Shown here: positions 6,548 to 12,452 of the stretch, piece by piece
Position numbering within the stretch: position 1 is the first letter of the stretch
How the letters are laid out: the number at the start of each line of letters is the position of its first letter
From: Microcaldota archaeon
Lineage (GTDB): Archaea; Micrarchaeota; Micrarchaeia; Anstonellales; J096
Length of the DNA stretch: 14,631 nt
Direction of reading: 5' to 3'
NCBI GenBank assembly: GCA_026396375.1
Contig: JAPLWW010000054.1
Span: forward strand, 1 to 14,631
The notes under the pieces: model-generated
Told to the model about the DNA's origin: nothing
The model's database searches: none
The model's input: the letters and a program-made list of their open reading frames with translations, nothing else
Program-made: the position numbers and the translations under genes

Positions 6548-6924
6548 TTTTTCTCCTCTGCCTTCTTTTCTTCTGGCTTCTTTTCCTCTTCCTTTTTCTG
6601 TTCTGGCCTTTTATCCTCTTTCTTCTCCTCCTTCTTCTCCTCTTCCTTGATGAACCCGTTCCTCCTTAATATGTATTTGGGCTCAACTGCCATCATCAGT
6701 TCAACATCAGAGTATGCGTATGCGATGACCGTTGCCTTCTTTTCCCCAGTATGCTGATTTATTGATTTTATTACCAGCGTATCCGGCAATACTCCTGTCT
6801 TTGTGACAATCGCTTCCCTGACATCAGTTTTTTTCGGGGTTGTTTTCTCATAACCTAACTCAAAAAGGAATTCCTTCCTGCCGATCACCGTGTTCTCTGA
6901 CTTTGATACTATGTTAATGTTCAT
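6544..6924 (-). CDS. rps24e: 30S ribosomal protein eS24 with Lys/Glu-rich tail
   Basis: Small-subunit protein eS24, found in archaea and eukaryotes. Residues 1-92 are the typical fold: N-terminal strand MNINIVSKSENTVIGRKE, a DVREAIVTKTG helix, and SINQHTGEKKATVIAYAYS leading to KYILRRNGF. Residues 93-126 are an added low-complexity tail of Glu and Lys. The ATG at 6924 lies 4 nt after the aIF5A stop, and GGGGATTGATTCG just before it can serve as ribosome-binding sequence. The stop overlaps the aspS start. eS31/S27ae, which often follows eS24 in archaea, is not found here. Confidence 0.93.
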   Translation of the reverse strand: MNINIVSKSENTVIGRKEFLFELGYEKTTPKKTDVREAIVTKTGVLPDTLVIKSINQHTGEKKATVIAYAYSDVELMMAVEPKYILRRNGFIKEEEKKEEKKEDKRPEQKKEEEKKPEEKKAEEKK

Positions 6925-6928
6925 CGAA

Positions 6929-7333
6929 TCAATCCCCTGCCTTGAATACCCTGACTATCGCTTTCCTTCCCATGGATTCCATCACTTCAACGTCCCTCCC
7001 TTCAATCACGTCAGCCTTAAGATCTTCAGGGACATATGCCTCGAACATCTCGAAAGTGTCCTTGTTCATCAGCTGCACTGTGTCTCCGCTAAGGCTTATC
7101 ACCTGGGCATTGAACTTGTTGATGACCGGGATATGGACATCCCCGTCGCTTGATGTGAGCAAATTCTTCTTCTGGCCGTCGAAAATGCCGATCGCGACAA
7201 TCCTCATCTTTGCCGCGCCGTGCTTTCCCGGCTTCGAGGTGTCCATGCTCACAACCCTGCATGGGATGTCGTCTATTATCACGTACCTTCCTGGCTTCAG
7301 GTCCTTCGCGGAACCGAAATTGAATTCAGACAT
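6929..7333 (-). CDS. eif5a: translation initiation factor aIF5A
   Basis: Archaeal IF5A, the EF-P homologue that relieves ribosome stalling, active after hypusine modification of one lysine. The 134-residue protein shows the N-terminal SH3-like domain with hypusine loop DTSKPGKHGAAK; the modified lysine should be K37. A C-terminal OB-fold domain follows (about 70-134). The ATG at 7333 is set by the MSEFNFGSAKDLKPGRY start, typical in length for the family, and by GTGATC just upstream. Open frame further upstream to 7486 is Arg/Gln-rich antisense-like sequence overlapping the L12 gene and is not coding. The 31-nt gap after L12 holds a T6 tract (CCTTTTTTCTT), a possible site of partial termination. 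Confidence 0.95.
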   Translation of the reverse strand: MSEFNFGSAKDLKPGRYVIIDDIPCRVVSMDTSKPGKHGAAKMRIVAIGIFDGQKKNLLTSSDGDVHIPVINKFNAQVISLSGDTVQLMNKDTFEMFEAYVPEDLKADVIEGRDVEVMESMGRKAIVRVFKAGD

Positions 7334-7364
7334 TTGATCACAAGAAAAAAGGATTATTGGCCTT

Positions 7365-7673
7365 TCAGCCAAAGAGGTTCGCCAATCCTGCCGCTGCCTC
7401 TGCCTCAGTCTTGCCCTCGTCCTTCTTCTCCTCCTTTGGCGCTGCTGCCGCTGCCGGTGCCGCTGCCGCCGGTGCCGCTGAAACAACTGCCGCTGCCTTC
7501 AGAAGGTCCTCGAAGTTTACTCCCTTGACTGCATCCGCAAGAACCTTTGCCCTTGCTGCGTCCGCGTCGGCTCCTGCCGCCTTGAGAATGCTCACTATTG
7601 AGTCTGCGCTAACCTCCTTCCCTGCCCCGTGAAGGACAAGAACTGCATGTAAATACGGATCTACCTTTGTCAT
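7365..7673 (-). CDS. rpl12: 50S ribosomal protein P1 (L12)
   Basis: Acidic stalk protein; dimers bind the P0 helices and recruit translational GTPases. It is 102 residues from the ATG at 7673. The N-terminal helical dimerisation part (YLHAVLVLHGAGKEVSADS) is followed by an Ala-rich hinge and a charged tail ending AAAGLANLFG, the archaeal factor-binding end. A GTG at 7682 is in frame, but AGGTG there is better read as the Shine-Dalgarno of the ATG 6 nt later. It lies 14 nt after the P0 stop. Because P0 here lacks its own tail, P1 appears to carry all factor-binding ends of the stalk. Confidence 0.95.
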   Translation of the reverse strand: MTKVDPYLHAVLVLHGAGKEVSADSIVSILKAAGADADAARAKVLADAVKGVNFEDLLKAAAVVSAAPAAAAPAAAAAPKEEKKDEGKTEAEAAAGLANLFG

Positions 7674-7687
7674 GTTTTTCACCTATT

Positions 7688-8653
7688 CTAACTGCTGCCA
7701 CCCTCCACTTTGCTTATAGCATTACCTTGCGATATTGCCTTTCTCAAGATGTCCTCTATGACACCTTCTGAGTATGCCCCTGAATTTATGCCAACGCTCT
7801 TTGCCTGCTGGATCGCGCCTGTCAGTATTATGCTGATGTTCGATTCAGTCGGATAGTTTGCGTTTATGCTTACGTTGAATCCTTGGCTTACCGCTTCCTT
7901 AAGCCCTGAGATTATGTCTTCCATGCTCAGGCCAAGGACCTCTGCGCTGAAGATCGTCTTTCCGTCAAATGCCTTCCATATGGTTAAGCCAACCTTGAAC
8001 GGCTTTATGTTCAGCATCTGCAAAGCTGCCACCTTTTCCTTTGTAAGCTTGTCGCCTGGCTTTGCAAGCGTGCTGTCAGACATTATAGCTATCTTTCCCT
8101 TGTCAACCTTTACGTTGAGGCCGGCTTGCTTCAATTGCGTCAATGCAGGACCTGGAGGCATTTCAGTCTCCCCTGCCGGAATGACTATCTCAAAAGGAGA
8201 GATATCCCCTTCCTTTGCAGCGACGCTGAGCATGTTTTCCATGAACATGCCGCTTACGTCATAGGGGGAAATGTCCTTTAATCCTATTACTGCCACTGGG
8301 AAATTAACGTCGCTGTATAATTCATTTGGAAGTTTTGCAGCCTCAAGCGCCCTTTTGACAACCGCCAATTTTGAGATCTTGAAATACGCCCCGTTGTTGT
8401 CCTTCAGTTTTTTCCTGATTTTCTGGACCAATTTGCCAGGAGTCTTTGAAAGGTTTAGAAGGACTATTGATTTCTTGTCCTTGAGATTTTTTACCATTTC
8501 TTCTACATCCTGCTTTTTCGCAGTGATGCTTGCCCTTTCCTTTGTTGACTTTATTCTTTTGGCCTCTTTCGTGCTGGCTTTTGTCTCGTCCCTTTTTGCT
8601 TCCTTGATTATGCCCCTTTCCTTCTTTGTTCCCCTGACTTCGCCTTCTGCCAT
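7688..8653 (-). CDS. rpl10: 50S ribosomal protein P0 (L10) with N-terminal extension and no C-terminal tail
   Basis: Stalk base protein anchoring P1 dimers to 23S rRNA. The usual rRNA-binding domain begins near residue 46 (KKQDVEEMVKNLKDK) and the archaeal insertion domain is present (IVIPAGETEMPPGPAL; KVAALQMLNIKPFKVGL), followed by spine helices up to about residue 318. Two oddities. Residues 1-45 are an added Lys/Glu/Arg/Thr-rich stretch, with no alternative Met before residue 52. The protein also stops at AISKVEGGSS, without the Ala-rich hinge and the GLF-type acidic end that archaeal P0 normally shares with P1. The ATG directly follows the L1 stop, and the ribosome-binding GGTGGTC lies within the L1 end. 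Confidence 0.93.
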   Translation of the reverse strand: MAEGEVRGTKKERGIIKEAKRDETKASTKEAKRIKSTKERASITAKKQDVEEMVKNLKDKKSIVLLNLSKTPGKLVQKIRKKLKDNNGAYFKISKLAVVKRALEAAKLPNELYSDVNFPVAVIGLKDISPYDVSGMFMENMLSVAAKEGDISPFEIVIPAGETEMPPGPALTQLKQAGLNVKVDKGKIAIMSDSTLAKPGDKLTKEKVAALQMLNIKPFKVGLTIWKAFDGKTIFSAEVLGLSMEDIISGLKEAVSQGFNVSINANYPTESNISIILTGAIQQAKSVGINSGAYSEGVIEDILRKAISQGNAISKVEGGSS

Positions 8654-9286
8654 TTAGACCACCTTGTGGGGCTTGCCCATGCTGAGCTTGAAGTAAATGT
8701 TCCTTACGTTGCCTGTCGATACCTTCTTGGTTATCGCGTCGAATATCGCCTTTGCGTTGTCCATTATGTCCTCTTCGTTCATCTTTTCAGTCCCTATTAC
8801 CGCATGCACTGTAGGCAGGTATTTTCCCTTTGTTTGGACAGGAACGTTGTTCCTTGTAGCGTCTATTGTCTTCTTTACGTCTGAAGGGATCGGTATCGGG
8901 TTTCTTCCCCTAGGACCCAGTATCTTTGACCAGTTCTTTGCCACAATTCCAATGAACTTGGGATCAACCAGGAACAAATGGTCCTTTGCTATTTTCTTAA
9001 GCTCTTTCTTGTCAAAGGATTCTATCTGATCAGCTGAAATGGTCATCTCAGCGCCCTGCTTCTTTGCCTCGTGGGTTATCATTTCCGAGCCTACGACGAC
9101 AACCTTGTTCTGCTTGCCCTTTCCTTTCGGTAGGGGAACAGTTAGGTTGAGCCTGTTTTCAGGCTTCGAGAAGTCCATGCCCCTGAAGTTCACAATCATC
9201 TCCATCGACTGCTCGAACTTCTTCTTGCCTTTTTCCTCCAGGGCCTTTGTAATGCCTTCCTTCACTCTTTCTTCTTTCCAATCCAT
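8654..9286 (-). CDS. rpl1: 50S ribosomal protein L1 (uL1)
   Basis: L1-stalk protein that moves the E-site tRNA; in several archaea it also represses its own operon by binding the mRNA leader. It is 210 residues, normal length. Seen: VPLPKGKGKQNKVVVVGSEM, SADQIESFDKKELKKIAKDHLF, the highly conserved LGPRGRNPIPIP, and NVRNIYFKLSMGKPHKVV at the end. I chose the ATG at 9286 because the family starts here and GGGAGGGGATT is a strong Shine-Dalgarno 7 nt upstream. The frame stays open to 9421, but that part has no family similarity and begins upstream of the expected transcription start. First gene of the L1-P0-P1-aIF5A-eS24-AspRS operon. Confidence 0.96.
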   Translation of the reverse strand: MDWKEERVKEGITKALEEKGKKKFEQSMEMIVNFRGMDFSKPENRLNLTVPLPKGKGKQNKVVVVGSEMITHEAKKQGAEMTISADQIESFDKKELKKIAKDHLFLVDPKFIGIVAKNWSKILGPRGRNPIPIPSDVKKTIDATRNNVPVQTKGKYLPTVHAVIGTEKMNEEDIMDNAKAIFDAITKKVSTGNVRNIYFKLSMGKPHKVV

Positions 9287-9412
9287 AATAATCCCCTCCC
9301 ACTGTATGGGGCGTCCAGATAATTCCAAGCGCCCCCTGAAGTTCCACCCCCTACTGAGATAGAACCCTCCCTTGAGGCCCTTAAAGAACCTTAGTGGTGT
9401 TATTGGGTAATA
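9287..9412 (-). promoter_or_regulatory. ~124-nt 5' leader of the L1 operon, candidate autoregulatory element
   Basis: From the TATA box (9433-9440), transcription should start near 9410, leaving about 124 nt before the L1 ATG, while most other genes here look leaderless. The leader can form GGGGCG-N16-CGCCCC (9308-9335) upstream of the Shine-Dalgarno, and a 7-bp imperfect stem near the 5' end (9396-9414). GGGAGGG occurs twice (about 9366-9372 and 9294-9300), so one copy could compete with the other. I could not recognise the known L1-binding kink motif. Confidence 0.45.
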
Positions 9413-9432
9413 CCAGTTCATAAATCGAAAAG

Positions 9433-9440
9433 TTTATAAA
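9433..9440 (-). promoter_or_regulatory. TATA box of the L1 translation operon
   Basis: TTTATAAA, a near-consensus archaeal TATA box on the minus strand, 27-34 nt downstream of the stop codon of the preceding small gene. No other promoter-like site is evident inside the six-gene operon. Confidence 0.6.
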
Positions 9441-9466
9441 TAGCGACGTTACCCTACCTCATCCCT

Positions 9467-9688
9467 TCATCTCACTCGCTCTACTTTCACGATTGTGTCC
9501 TCCTCTATCTCTATATTCTCGCCGTCATCGTTGAAGATCAGGTCCTGGCCCTTCTTTCCCACGAACTTGGCGTCGTTCATCCTCTCGCCGGTCTTGAGCT
9601 TGAGGTTGTAATAGTATCCCTTCCTGAAGCCATTCTCATAGACCGGCTTCTCCCCCTTCTTCCCGAACAGAAAGTCTAGAAATCCCAT
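9467..9688 (-). CDS. small orphan protein, 73 aa
   Basis: Unknown. The N-terminus MGFLDFLFGKKG is a short hydrophobic/basic helix like those of small membrane-associated proteins, followed by a polar, strand-rich region with alternating charge (KLKTGERMNDAKFVGKKGQD; NIEIEEDTIVKVERVR). This could be a small beta-barrel similar in pattern to SH3/Sm-like folds, but that is speculation. An AT-rich box (ATATTAAATAG, about 9720-9730) is followed about 26 nt later by the expected transcription start, and GGATGAT lies just before the ATG. It is probably transcribed alone; the L1 promoter follows directly. Confidence 0.7.
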   Translation of the reverse strand: MGFLDFLFGKKGEKPVYENGFRKGYYYNLKLKTGERMNDAKFVGKKGQDLIFNDDGENIEIEEDTIVKVERVR

Positions 9689-9749
9689 GGTATCATCCAG
9701 ACTAGCAATGAATGATAAGCTATTTAATATATTAGCCTTTTGACGTTTT

Positions 9750-10019
9750 TCATTCTGGATTTTGGCTGTTTATCCACTTCTCGTATTCCTTGTGGTTTCC
9801 AACAAAATAGACCCATCTGATGCCGATATCCTCGAACGACTTGTAGCATATGCGATATTGGCCGACTTCCTCAACGAAGAAATCAAGGCCGTGTTTGAGG
9901 TGCCTTCCTGGCAAGCCTTCTCCTATTTGGGTTATCTTTTTCGATATTCTTATCTGGATATCCTTATCCAGCTTTTCAAAAAGCCACCTGCATTCTTCTG
10001 TCATCTTGATTATATACAT
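9750..10019 (-). CDS. RelE/ParE-superfamily toxin of a type II toxin-antitoxin pair
   Basis: An 89-residue protein with the RelE-fold pattern: N-terminal strand, a two-helix charged hairpin (WLFEKLDKDIQIRISKKITQ), then the strand series around RHLKHGLDFFVEEVGQYRIC, IRWVYFVGNHKEYEKW and a short tail. Family members usually cleave mRNA on the ribosome; ParE relatives poison gyrase, and the sequence does not separate these. The ATG at 10019 follows the stop of the RHH antitoxin with no gap, so the two are cotranslated. No promoter of its own is visible. Confidence 0.82.
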   Translation of the reverse strand: MYIIKMTEECRWLFEKLDKDIQIRISKKITQIGEGLPGRHLKHGLDFFVEEVGQYRICYKSFEDIGIRWVYFVGNHKEYEKWINSQNPE

Positions 10020-10283
10020 CTATGTATCCCTCAGATGAGGATATTTACGCTTGATTTCGTCCCAACTGATGAGCTTCATTTTTCCCTCGGCGATCTTCTT
10101 GTCTATGCTCTGCATCTTCCTCACTGCCTTTTCGTCGCTGGTCATGGGCTTCAGCTCGAAATGCTCGTTGTAGTGTATTATCATCATCCTTATCGCCTCG
10201 CTCTTGTTGCTTGCTATGCCCCTTTGCACCATTTCGTTCACTATCTCCTCTTGGAATTTCTCCAGCTTTAGGTTCACAATCAT
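10020..10283 (-). CDS. ribbon-helix-helix antitoxin
   Basis: An 87-residue protein. The N-terminal MIVNLKLEKFQEEIVNEMVQ plus NKSEAIRMMIIHY is a standard ribbon-helix-helix: a DNA-binding strand and two helices with the N/S-KSEAIR turn. The C-terminal part (about 45-87, charged) would wrap the RelE-like toxin encoded next. I prefer the ATG at 10283 over 10298, because the RHH strand begins there and an ACATATAAC box is about 26 nt upstream; a second AT-rich box further upstream would suit 10298, so the start is not settled. The start lies inside a perfect inverted repeat, as expected for self-repression. Confidence 0.85.
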   Translation of the reverse strand: MIVNLKLEKFQEEIVNEMVQRGIASNKSEAIRMMIIHYNEHFELKPMTSDEKAVRKMQSIDKKIAEGKMKLISWDEIKRKYPHLRDT

Positions 10284-10308
10284 ACATAATACCCACATAT
10301 TATGTATG
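10281..10308. promoter_or_regulatory. operator-like perfect inverted repeat at the RHH antitoxin start
   Basis: CATACATAAT (10281-10290) and ATTATGTATG (10299-10308) are perfect 10-bp inverted arms separated by 8 nt. The element runs from the promoter's AT-rich box into the antitoxin start codon. RHH antitoxins usually bind such palindromes to repress their own operon, so binding here would block transcription initiation. Confidence 0.65.
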
Positions 10309-10327
10309 TTATATGTGTATTTAACCC
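10308..10327 (-). promoter_or_regulatory. promoter of the RHH/RelE toxin-antitoxin operon
   Basis: Two overlapping candidate TATA boxes on the minus strand: GGTTAAATAC (10318-10327) and ACATATAAC (about 10307-10316). They would give transcription starts near 10295 and 10285 respectively. Confidence 0.45.
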
Positions 10328-10358
10328 TTGCGCTTCCCTAATTAATTAAATAAGTTGG

Positions 10359-10393
10359 CTTGTTTATAAGCAAGAGCAGACCCAGCTGCCAGA
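10359..10393 (+). repeat. dispersed ~30-bp repeat, copy 2
   Basis: TTTATAAGCAAGAGCAGACC followed by CAGCTGCCAGA. It matches copy 3 with three differences over 30 bp. It lies directly downstream (minus strand) of the RelE/ParE-like toxin stop. Confidence 0.75.
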
Positions 10394-10400
10394 CTGGGTC
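10379..10400 (-). terminator. hairpin at the stop codon of the second toxin gene
   Basis: GACCCAG (10379-10385) and CTGGGTC (10394-10400) form a perfect 7-bp stem with an 8-nt loop, overlapping the toxin TGA (10401-10399) and built from repeat copy 2. No T-run follows directly, so it may act in mRNA stability more than in termination. Confidence 0.4.
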
Positions 10401-10737
10401 AGTAGCTGAACCTTTTTTCATATTCCTTGTGGCTGAACCATTCGAGGATCACGCTGAGTATCATTACCTCATCAGTCTGTATTGTATAGACTAGCCTCCA
10501 TGCGCTGGGCAAATCATATTTCCACAGGTTGGTGATTCCGTATTTCACTGAATACTCCCTTGGCCACAGCTTCTTGGGAATCCTTTTTCCGCACATCGGG
10601 TCTTTCTTCATGTCTGCTATCGCCCTTTCCATGGATGAATAGAGCCGCTTGTCCTCGAATCTGCCTTTTTTCAGTTCCTCAAATTCCTTTTCCAGCTTCC
10701 TGTCAGCAAAAACTACATTGGAAGGTCTTTCGCTCAT
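10399..10737 (-). CDS. RelE/ParE-superfamily toxin, second toxin-antitoxin pair
   Basis: A 112-residue protein with the RelE-fold order: helices FADRKLEKEFEELKKG and SSMERAIADMKKDP, then the strand core KRIPKKLWPREYSVKYGI, NLWKYDLPSAWRLVYTIQ, a strand (EVMILSVIL) and the C-terminal EWFSHKEYEKRF. The NLWKY-LP-AWRL(V)Y segment is typical of archaeal members of this toxin group. Likely a ribosome-dependent mRNA endonuclease, from family knowledge. Its ATG overlaps the upstream antitoxin TGA by 4 nt (ATGA), which indicates coupled translation. Confidence 0.83.
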   Translation of the reverse strand: MSERPSNVVFADRKLEKEFEELKKGRFEDKRLYSSMERAIADMKKDPMCGKRIPKKLWPREYSVKYGITNLWKYDLPSAWRLVYTIQTDEVMILSVILEWFSHKEYEKRFSY

Positions 10738-11009
10738 CTTAGCTTAACCCCGGTGGAAAGGGTCTTCCTTATGCGCTCGGGATTGTACGTCCAGATGATG
10801 CAGCCGTCCCTTGGGTCTACCATTATCTTGCTGGATTCTGCAAGATAGTTTAGAATGGTCTGGAAGGTCTGGTACATCATCTTTCTGGGAAGTTTCTTCC
10901 ACAGCTGGTATTTTCCGCATTCCTGGCTGTGCTCCTGTATGGCCTTCTCGACCATGATCACGGATTCCAGCGTCGGGCTGTGGATTGCTGCTGTGCGGCT
11001 TTTCTTCAT
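10734..11009 (-). CDS. winged-helix-like antitoxin partner
   Basis: A 91-residue basic protein. Residues about 12-72 have the helix-helix-helix-strand-strand pattern of a winged helix: TLESVIMVEKAIQEHSQECG, YQLWKKLPRKMMYQTFQTIL, then SKIMVDPRDGCIIWTYNPER as the wing. Position directly before a RelE-like toxin, with a 4-nt overlap, makes it the probable antitoxin and autoregulator; no RHH or AbrB domain is seen. I chose the ATG at 11009 because TTTTATAAAA is centred 26 nt upstream (leaderless). The frame remains open to 11174, but that part crosses the promoter and repeat copy 3. Confidence 0.75.
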   Translation of the reverse strand: MKKSRTAAIHSPTLESVIMVEKAIQEHSQECGKYQLWKKLPRKMMYQTFQTILNYLAESSKIMVDPRDGCIIWTYNPERIRKTLSTGVKLR

Positions 11010-11030
11010 ATATATACTTATATAATAAGG

Positions 11031-11040
11031 TTTTATAAAA
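11031..11040 (-). promoter_or_regulatory. TATA box of the wHTH/RelE toxin-antitoxin operon
   Basis: TTTTATAAAA, itself palindromic, centred 26 nt before the ATG at 11009. Further AT-rich steps (TTATATAAG, TATATATA) fill the stretch to the start codon. Confidence 0.55.
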
Positions 11041-11109
11041 CCGCCGTTTCTCCCCTCTAATCCCCTTGCGCAATGCACGATTCCACCATTTCGCATATCT
11101 GTTTGGTCA

Positions 11110-11139
11110 TTTTTAAACAAGAGCAGACCCCGCTGCCAG
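11110..11139 (+). repeat. dispersed ~30-bp repeat, copy 3
   Basis: TTTTTAAACAAGAGCAGACC followed by CCGCTGCCAG. It lies between the divergent toxin-antitoxin and MFS promoters, in the same orientation as copies 1 and 2. The rest of this 195-nt intergenic region (11010-11204) holds the two promoters and nothing else I recognise. Confidence 0.75.
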
Positions 11140-11174
11140 CTGCAAATTGAAATTCGGTAAAAAGACCCAATCAC

Positions 11175-11183
11175 CTTATAAAA
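11175..11183 (+). promoter_or_regulatory. TATA box of the MFS transporter gene
   Basis: CTTATAAAA lies 26 nt before the ATG at 11205, the leaderless arrangement. Confidence 0.6.
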
Positions 11184-11204
11184 TATTAAATCCCTATCGA
11201 TTTC

Positions 11205-12395
11205 ATGGCGAAATTCGATATCGGATCAAACATCTGGAAGATGTATCTGCTGAATTTCCTTCAAAATCTGCAATTCTTTGGTGCAGTTGCAGTCCCATTC
11301 TTTTTGGATTGGGCAAGGATTGACTATACAAGGATGTTCATCCTGGAGGCCTTTTTCACATTTTGTATTTTTGCATTGGAGATTCCGACAGGAATCATTG
11401 CAGACAAGTATGGCAGAAGGATTTCCATCGCTTTGGGCGGATTATGCACGGCAATATCGATGTTGATTTTTGGTTTCATCAATGATTACTGGGCGTTCTT
11501 CCTGGCGGAGTTTATCGGTGCGATGGGCTTTGCCTTATTGTCTGGAGCTGACAAGGCATTGATCTATGATTCCTTGATTCAGATGAAAAAGGAGAAGGAC
11601 GCCAAAATATTCTTTTCAAGATACGAATCTGCTGGAACAATAGGCATCCTATTTGGATTTCCATTGGGTTCCATTGTTGCAGGTTCAAGCATCCTTCCCT
11701 ATCCAGAGACTCTTCCGTTGACAATGATTATTACAGGCGCATTTGTACTGTTGGCTTTTTTTGTTGCCTTAACTCTGGATGAGCCCAAAAGAAAGGAGAA
11801 AATGAAGGACTTCGTAAAAGAGGGCATTGACGGGTTCAAATACATCTTCAAGCACAAAAAATTAAGGGTTTTTGCATTGAACTTTGCGCTCATCTCAGCC
11901 ACAACCTTCTTCATGTTCTGGTTTTACCAATCCCTATTGGGGGTTATCGGGATTGACGTGAAATACAACGGCTTTGTTGGCGCAGGATTCAACCTTTTCA
12001 GCATATTGCTGCTTCTGAACATAGATAAGATTGAAAAGATATTCGGCATGAAGAATACCCTGTTCTATTCGGCATTGCTGCCCGGGCTGTTTTTCATAGG
12101 ATTGTACTTCCTGAGGGATGTTTATTTTGTCCTTGCTGCGATATCCCTGATAACCGGGCTTAAGATGATGAGGGCCCCTATCTTATCTGATTTCATGAAC
12201 AGGCATATTGAAAGCAGGAACAGGGCAACGGTTCTTTCCGGAATCTCAATGCTGGAGAGGATAATCATAACTATTCTTTATCCTATCATGGGACTGCTTG
12301 CCGATTTTTCATTATGGTACACATTCCTGTTTTTAGGGATCGCAACTGTGGCATTCTCATTGATGAACAAAATAGAGTCAGAGCACATCGATTAG
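11205..12395 (+). CDS. major facilitator superfamily transporter
   Basis: A 396-residue protein, almost entirely hydrophobic, with a pattern consistent with 12 membrane spans in two halves. The loop between spans 2 and 3 carries motif A of the MFS, GIIADKYGRR (63-72), preceded by LEIPTG as in multidrug/sugar-type members. A charged central loop (LDEPKRKEKMKDFVKEGIDG, about 191-210) separates the halves. The second half contains a related loop near MMRAPILSDFMNRHIESRNRA. The substrate cannot be read from the sequence; the LEIPTG-IADKYGRR type is widespread among uncharacterised prokaryotic exporters. Monocistronic, with its own TATA box. Confidence 0.9.
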   Translation: MAKFDIGSNIWKMYLLNFLQNLQFFGAVAVPFFLDWARIDYTRMFILEAFFTFCIFALEIPTGIIADKYGRRISIALGGLCTAISMLIFGFINDYWAFFLAEFIGAMGFALLSGADKALIYDSLIQMKKEKDAKIFFSRYESAGTIGILFGFPLGSIVAGSSILPYPETLPLTMIITGAFVLLAFFVALTLDEPKRKEKMKDFVKEGIDGFKYIFKHKKLRVFALNFALISATTFFMFWFYQSLLGVIGIDVKYNGFVGAGFNLFSILLLLNIDKIEKIFGMKNTLFYSALLPGLFFIGLYFLRDVYFVLAAISLITGLKMMRAPILSDFMNRHIESRNRATVLSGISMLERIIITILYPIMGLLADFSLWYTFLFLGIATVAFSLMNKIESEHID

Positions 12396-12420
12396 GAATT
12401 CCAAGCAACAGCGGCAAAAG

Positions 12421-12430
12421 GGTTAAATGT
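12421..12430 (+). promoter_or_regulatory. TATA box of the deoxyribosyltransferase-like gene
   Basis: GGTTAAATGT, centred about 28 nt before the ATG at 12453. Confidence 0.45.
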
Positions 12431-12452
12431 TTTCCTTTGCAAAGAATATCCC

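Noticed and set aside
7334..7486. Arg/Gln-rich upstream extension of aIF5A
   Set aside because: It is a frame-shifted reading of the Ala-rich L12 tail; the family start and ribosome-binding sequence are at 7333.
7354..7632. Ala/Pro-rich + strand open frames opposite the L12 gene
   Set aside because: Antisense shadows of the Ala-rich L12 coding sequence.
9287..9421. Open frame extending L1 by 45 residues upstream of 9286
   Set aside because: No similarity to L1 N-termini, a strong Shine-Dalgarno directly precedes 9286, and the upstream ATG lies before the expected transcription start.
2043..11139. The three repeats as a CRISPR array
   Set aside because: Copies are hundreds to thousands of bases apart with no regular spacers and no cas genes nearby.
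11010..11174. Upstream extension of the wHTH antitoxin, and a 17-codon ORF (MTKQICEMVESCIAQGD) beside repeat copy 3
   Set aside because: The extension crosses the TATA box and the repeat; the short ORF lacks any supporting signal other than the AT-rich repeat end.
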